From: Fuerstiella sp.
GTDB taxonomy: Bacteria; Planctomycetota; Planctomycetia; Planctomycetales; Planctomycetaceae
NCBI GenBank assembly: GCA_022843805.1
Contig: JALHMY010000104.1
Location: forward strand, 1-33,433
Length of the DNA stretch: 33,433 bases
Reading direction: 5' to 3'
Part shown: one piece after another, positions 33,074 through 33,433 of the stretch
Layout: each line of letters begins with the position of its first letter
Numbering within the stretch: the first letter of the stretch is position 1
Notes under the pieces: model-generated
Told to the model about the DNA's origin: nothing
Seen by the model: the letters and a program-made list of their open reading frames with translations, nothing else
The model's database searches: none
Position numbers and translations under genes: made by a program

Positions 33074-33265
33074 GCGCACTGGCTGCGATTTCGGAGTGAG
33101 AGGGCGAAGGACGCTGTAAATTCGGGGAAAAAGTGAACTTTCGAGTGTTGAAATGGATATGCCGCCAGGCTGGGGGACGCGGGGAGTATTTTCGGACTTC
33201 GCGGGCTGGTGGGTAGGCGGTTGGAGCTGATTCAAAAGGTCTTTGAGAAATTCGATCGACTGAAG
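33074..33265. other. Intergenic region after lactate permease
   Basis: No gene is seen. Stretches rich in G (GGGGGACGCGGGGAG near 33170) occur. No clear intrinsic terminator follows the permease gene. Confidence 0.4.
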
Positions 33266-33293
33266 TTGACATAGTCGACGGGGGCTGTACACT
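33266..33293 (+). promoter_or_regulatory. Strong sigma-70-like promoter at right edge
   Basis: TTGACA at 33266-33271, a 16-bp spacer, and TACACT at 33288-33293 form the best consensus pair I found in the window. It points to the right, away from the permease gene, toward sequence outside the window. No open frame with a ribosome-binding site follows within the remaining 140 bases. Confidence 0.6.
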
Positions 33294-33320
33294 TCCCCGC
33301 TCGCCTGAACCCGGGCGAAT

Positions 33321-33334
33321 TGATCTTTGACAAC
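33321..33334 (+). promoter_or_regulatory. boxA-like antitermination motif
   Basis: TGATCTTTGACAAC at 33321-33334 resembles the boxA consensus of ribosomal RNA leaders (TGCTCTTTAACAA and variants such as TTCTTTGACA). It is about 30 bp after the -10 of the promoter at 33266. A second boxA-like string, GTTCTTTGACC, is at 33385-33395 in the loop of a hairpin. Confidence 0.45.
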
Positions 33335-33381
33335 ATGGTTGAGAATGTGAGTCTGTGAGTTTTGGCTAGTGATGCTGGTTG

Positions 33382-33403
33382 GCCGTTCTTTGACCGGAAC
33401 GGC
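33382..33403. other. Inverted repeat enclosing a second boxA-like string
   Basis: GCCGTTC (33382-33388) and GAACGGC (33397-33403) form a 7-bp stem. The loop and left arm together carry TTCTTTGACC. Such a stem in a leader could be part of transcript processing. It lies 30 bases from the window end. Confidence 0.5.
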
Positions 33404-33433
33404 GAACAGGTATTAAACCTATTCTTGCTACGC

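Overview
The window looks like chromosomal DNA from a planctomycete. Reasons: two formylglycine sulfatases; a LamG-DUF1549-DUF1553 protein (C-x-x-C-H motif) followed by a Tat-exported DUF1501 protein; an ABC-2 permease fused to a CPBP protease; a DUF11 envelope protein; and several lipoprotein or envelope genes of planctomycete style. Base composition is moderately GC-rich. The species cannot be fixed from the sequence. No tRNA, rRNA body, CRISPR array or complete insertion sequence was found.

Layout, left to right. 1-427: GC-rich palindromic repeats. 428-826 (-): STAS anti-sigma antagonist. 1139-4275 (+): two-gene ABC exporter (ATPase, then NatB-like permease/CPBP fusion). 4280-6790: about 2.5 kb tandem array with two copies of a small membrane-protein gene and a gene-less third unit. 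6825-10956 (-): compact FHA, sulfatase, sulfatase operon. 11184-12329 (-): CaCA cation antiporter. 12752-15154 (+): overlapping lipB-like, lipA, tsaB operon. 15305-15929: REP-type hairpins flanking a RAYT transposase gene. 16195-21114 (+): LamG-DUF1549-DUF1553 and DUF1501 pair. 21345-22340 (+): a protein with an L-S-G-C motif resembling CNF1/BLF1 deamidases. 22403-26256 (-): DUF11 protein and two paralogous envelope proteins. 26516-28903 (+): LolA-like exported protein and VWA protein. 28930-29538 (-): lipoprotein. 29947-30942 (-): cysteine-rich exported barrel candidate with a clear intrinsic terminator. 31256-33073 (+): L-lactate permease. 33266-33403: promoter plus boxA-like motifs at the right edge, which suggest a stable-RNA operon just outside.

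How the genes fit together. The lip operon is a lipoate-synthesis locus whose LipB homologue has lost both catalytic residues, so its chemistry is in doubt while LipA looks intact. The sulfatases and the DUF1549/DUF1553/DUF1501 pair fit degradation of sulfated polysaccharide, a common planctomycete habit. The 22-31 kb stretch is mostly cell-envelope genes of unknown function.

Most noteworthy: (1) the candidate deamidase at 21345-22340; (2) the LipB-like protein lacking its Cys/Lys dyad; (3) the tandem membrane-gene array, whose substitutions are mostly silent; (4) the RAYT/REP locus; (5) the possible rRNA-operon leader at the right edge.
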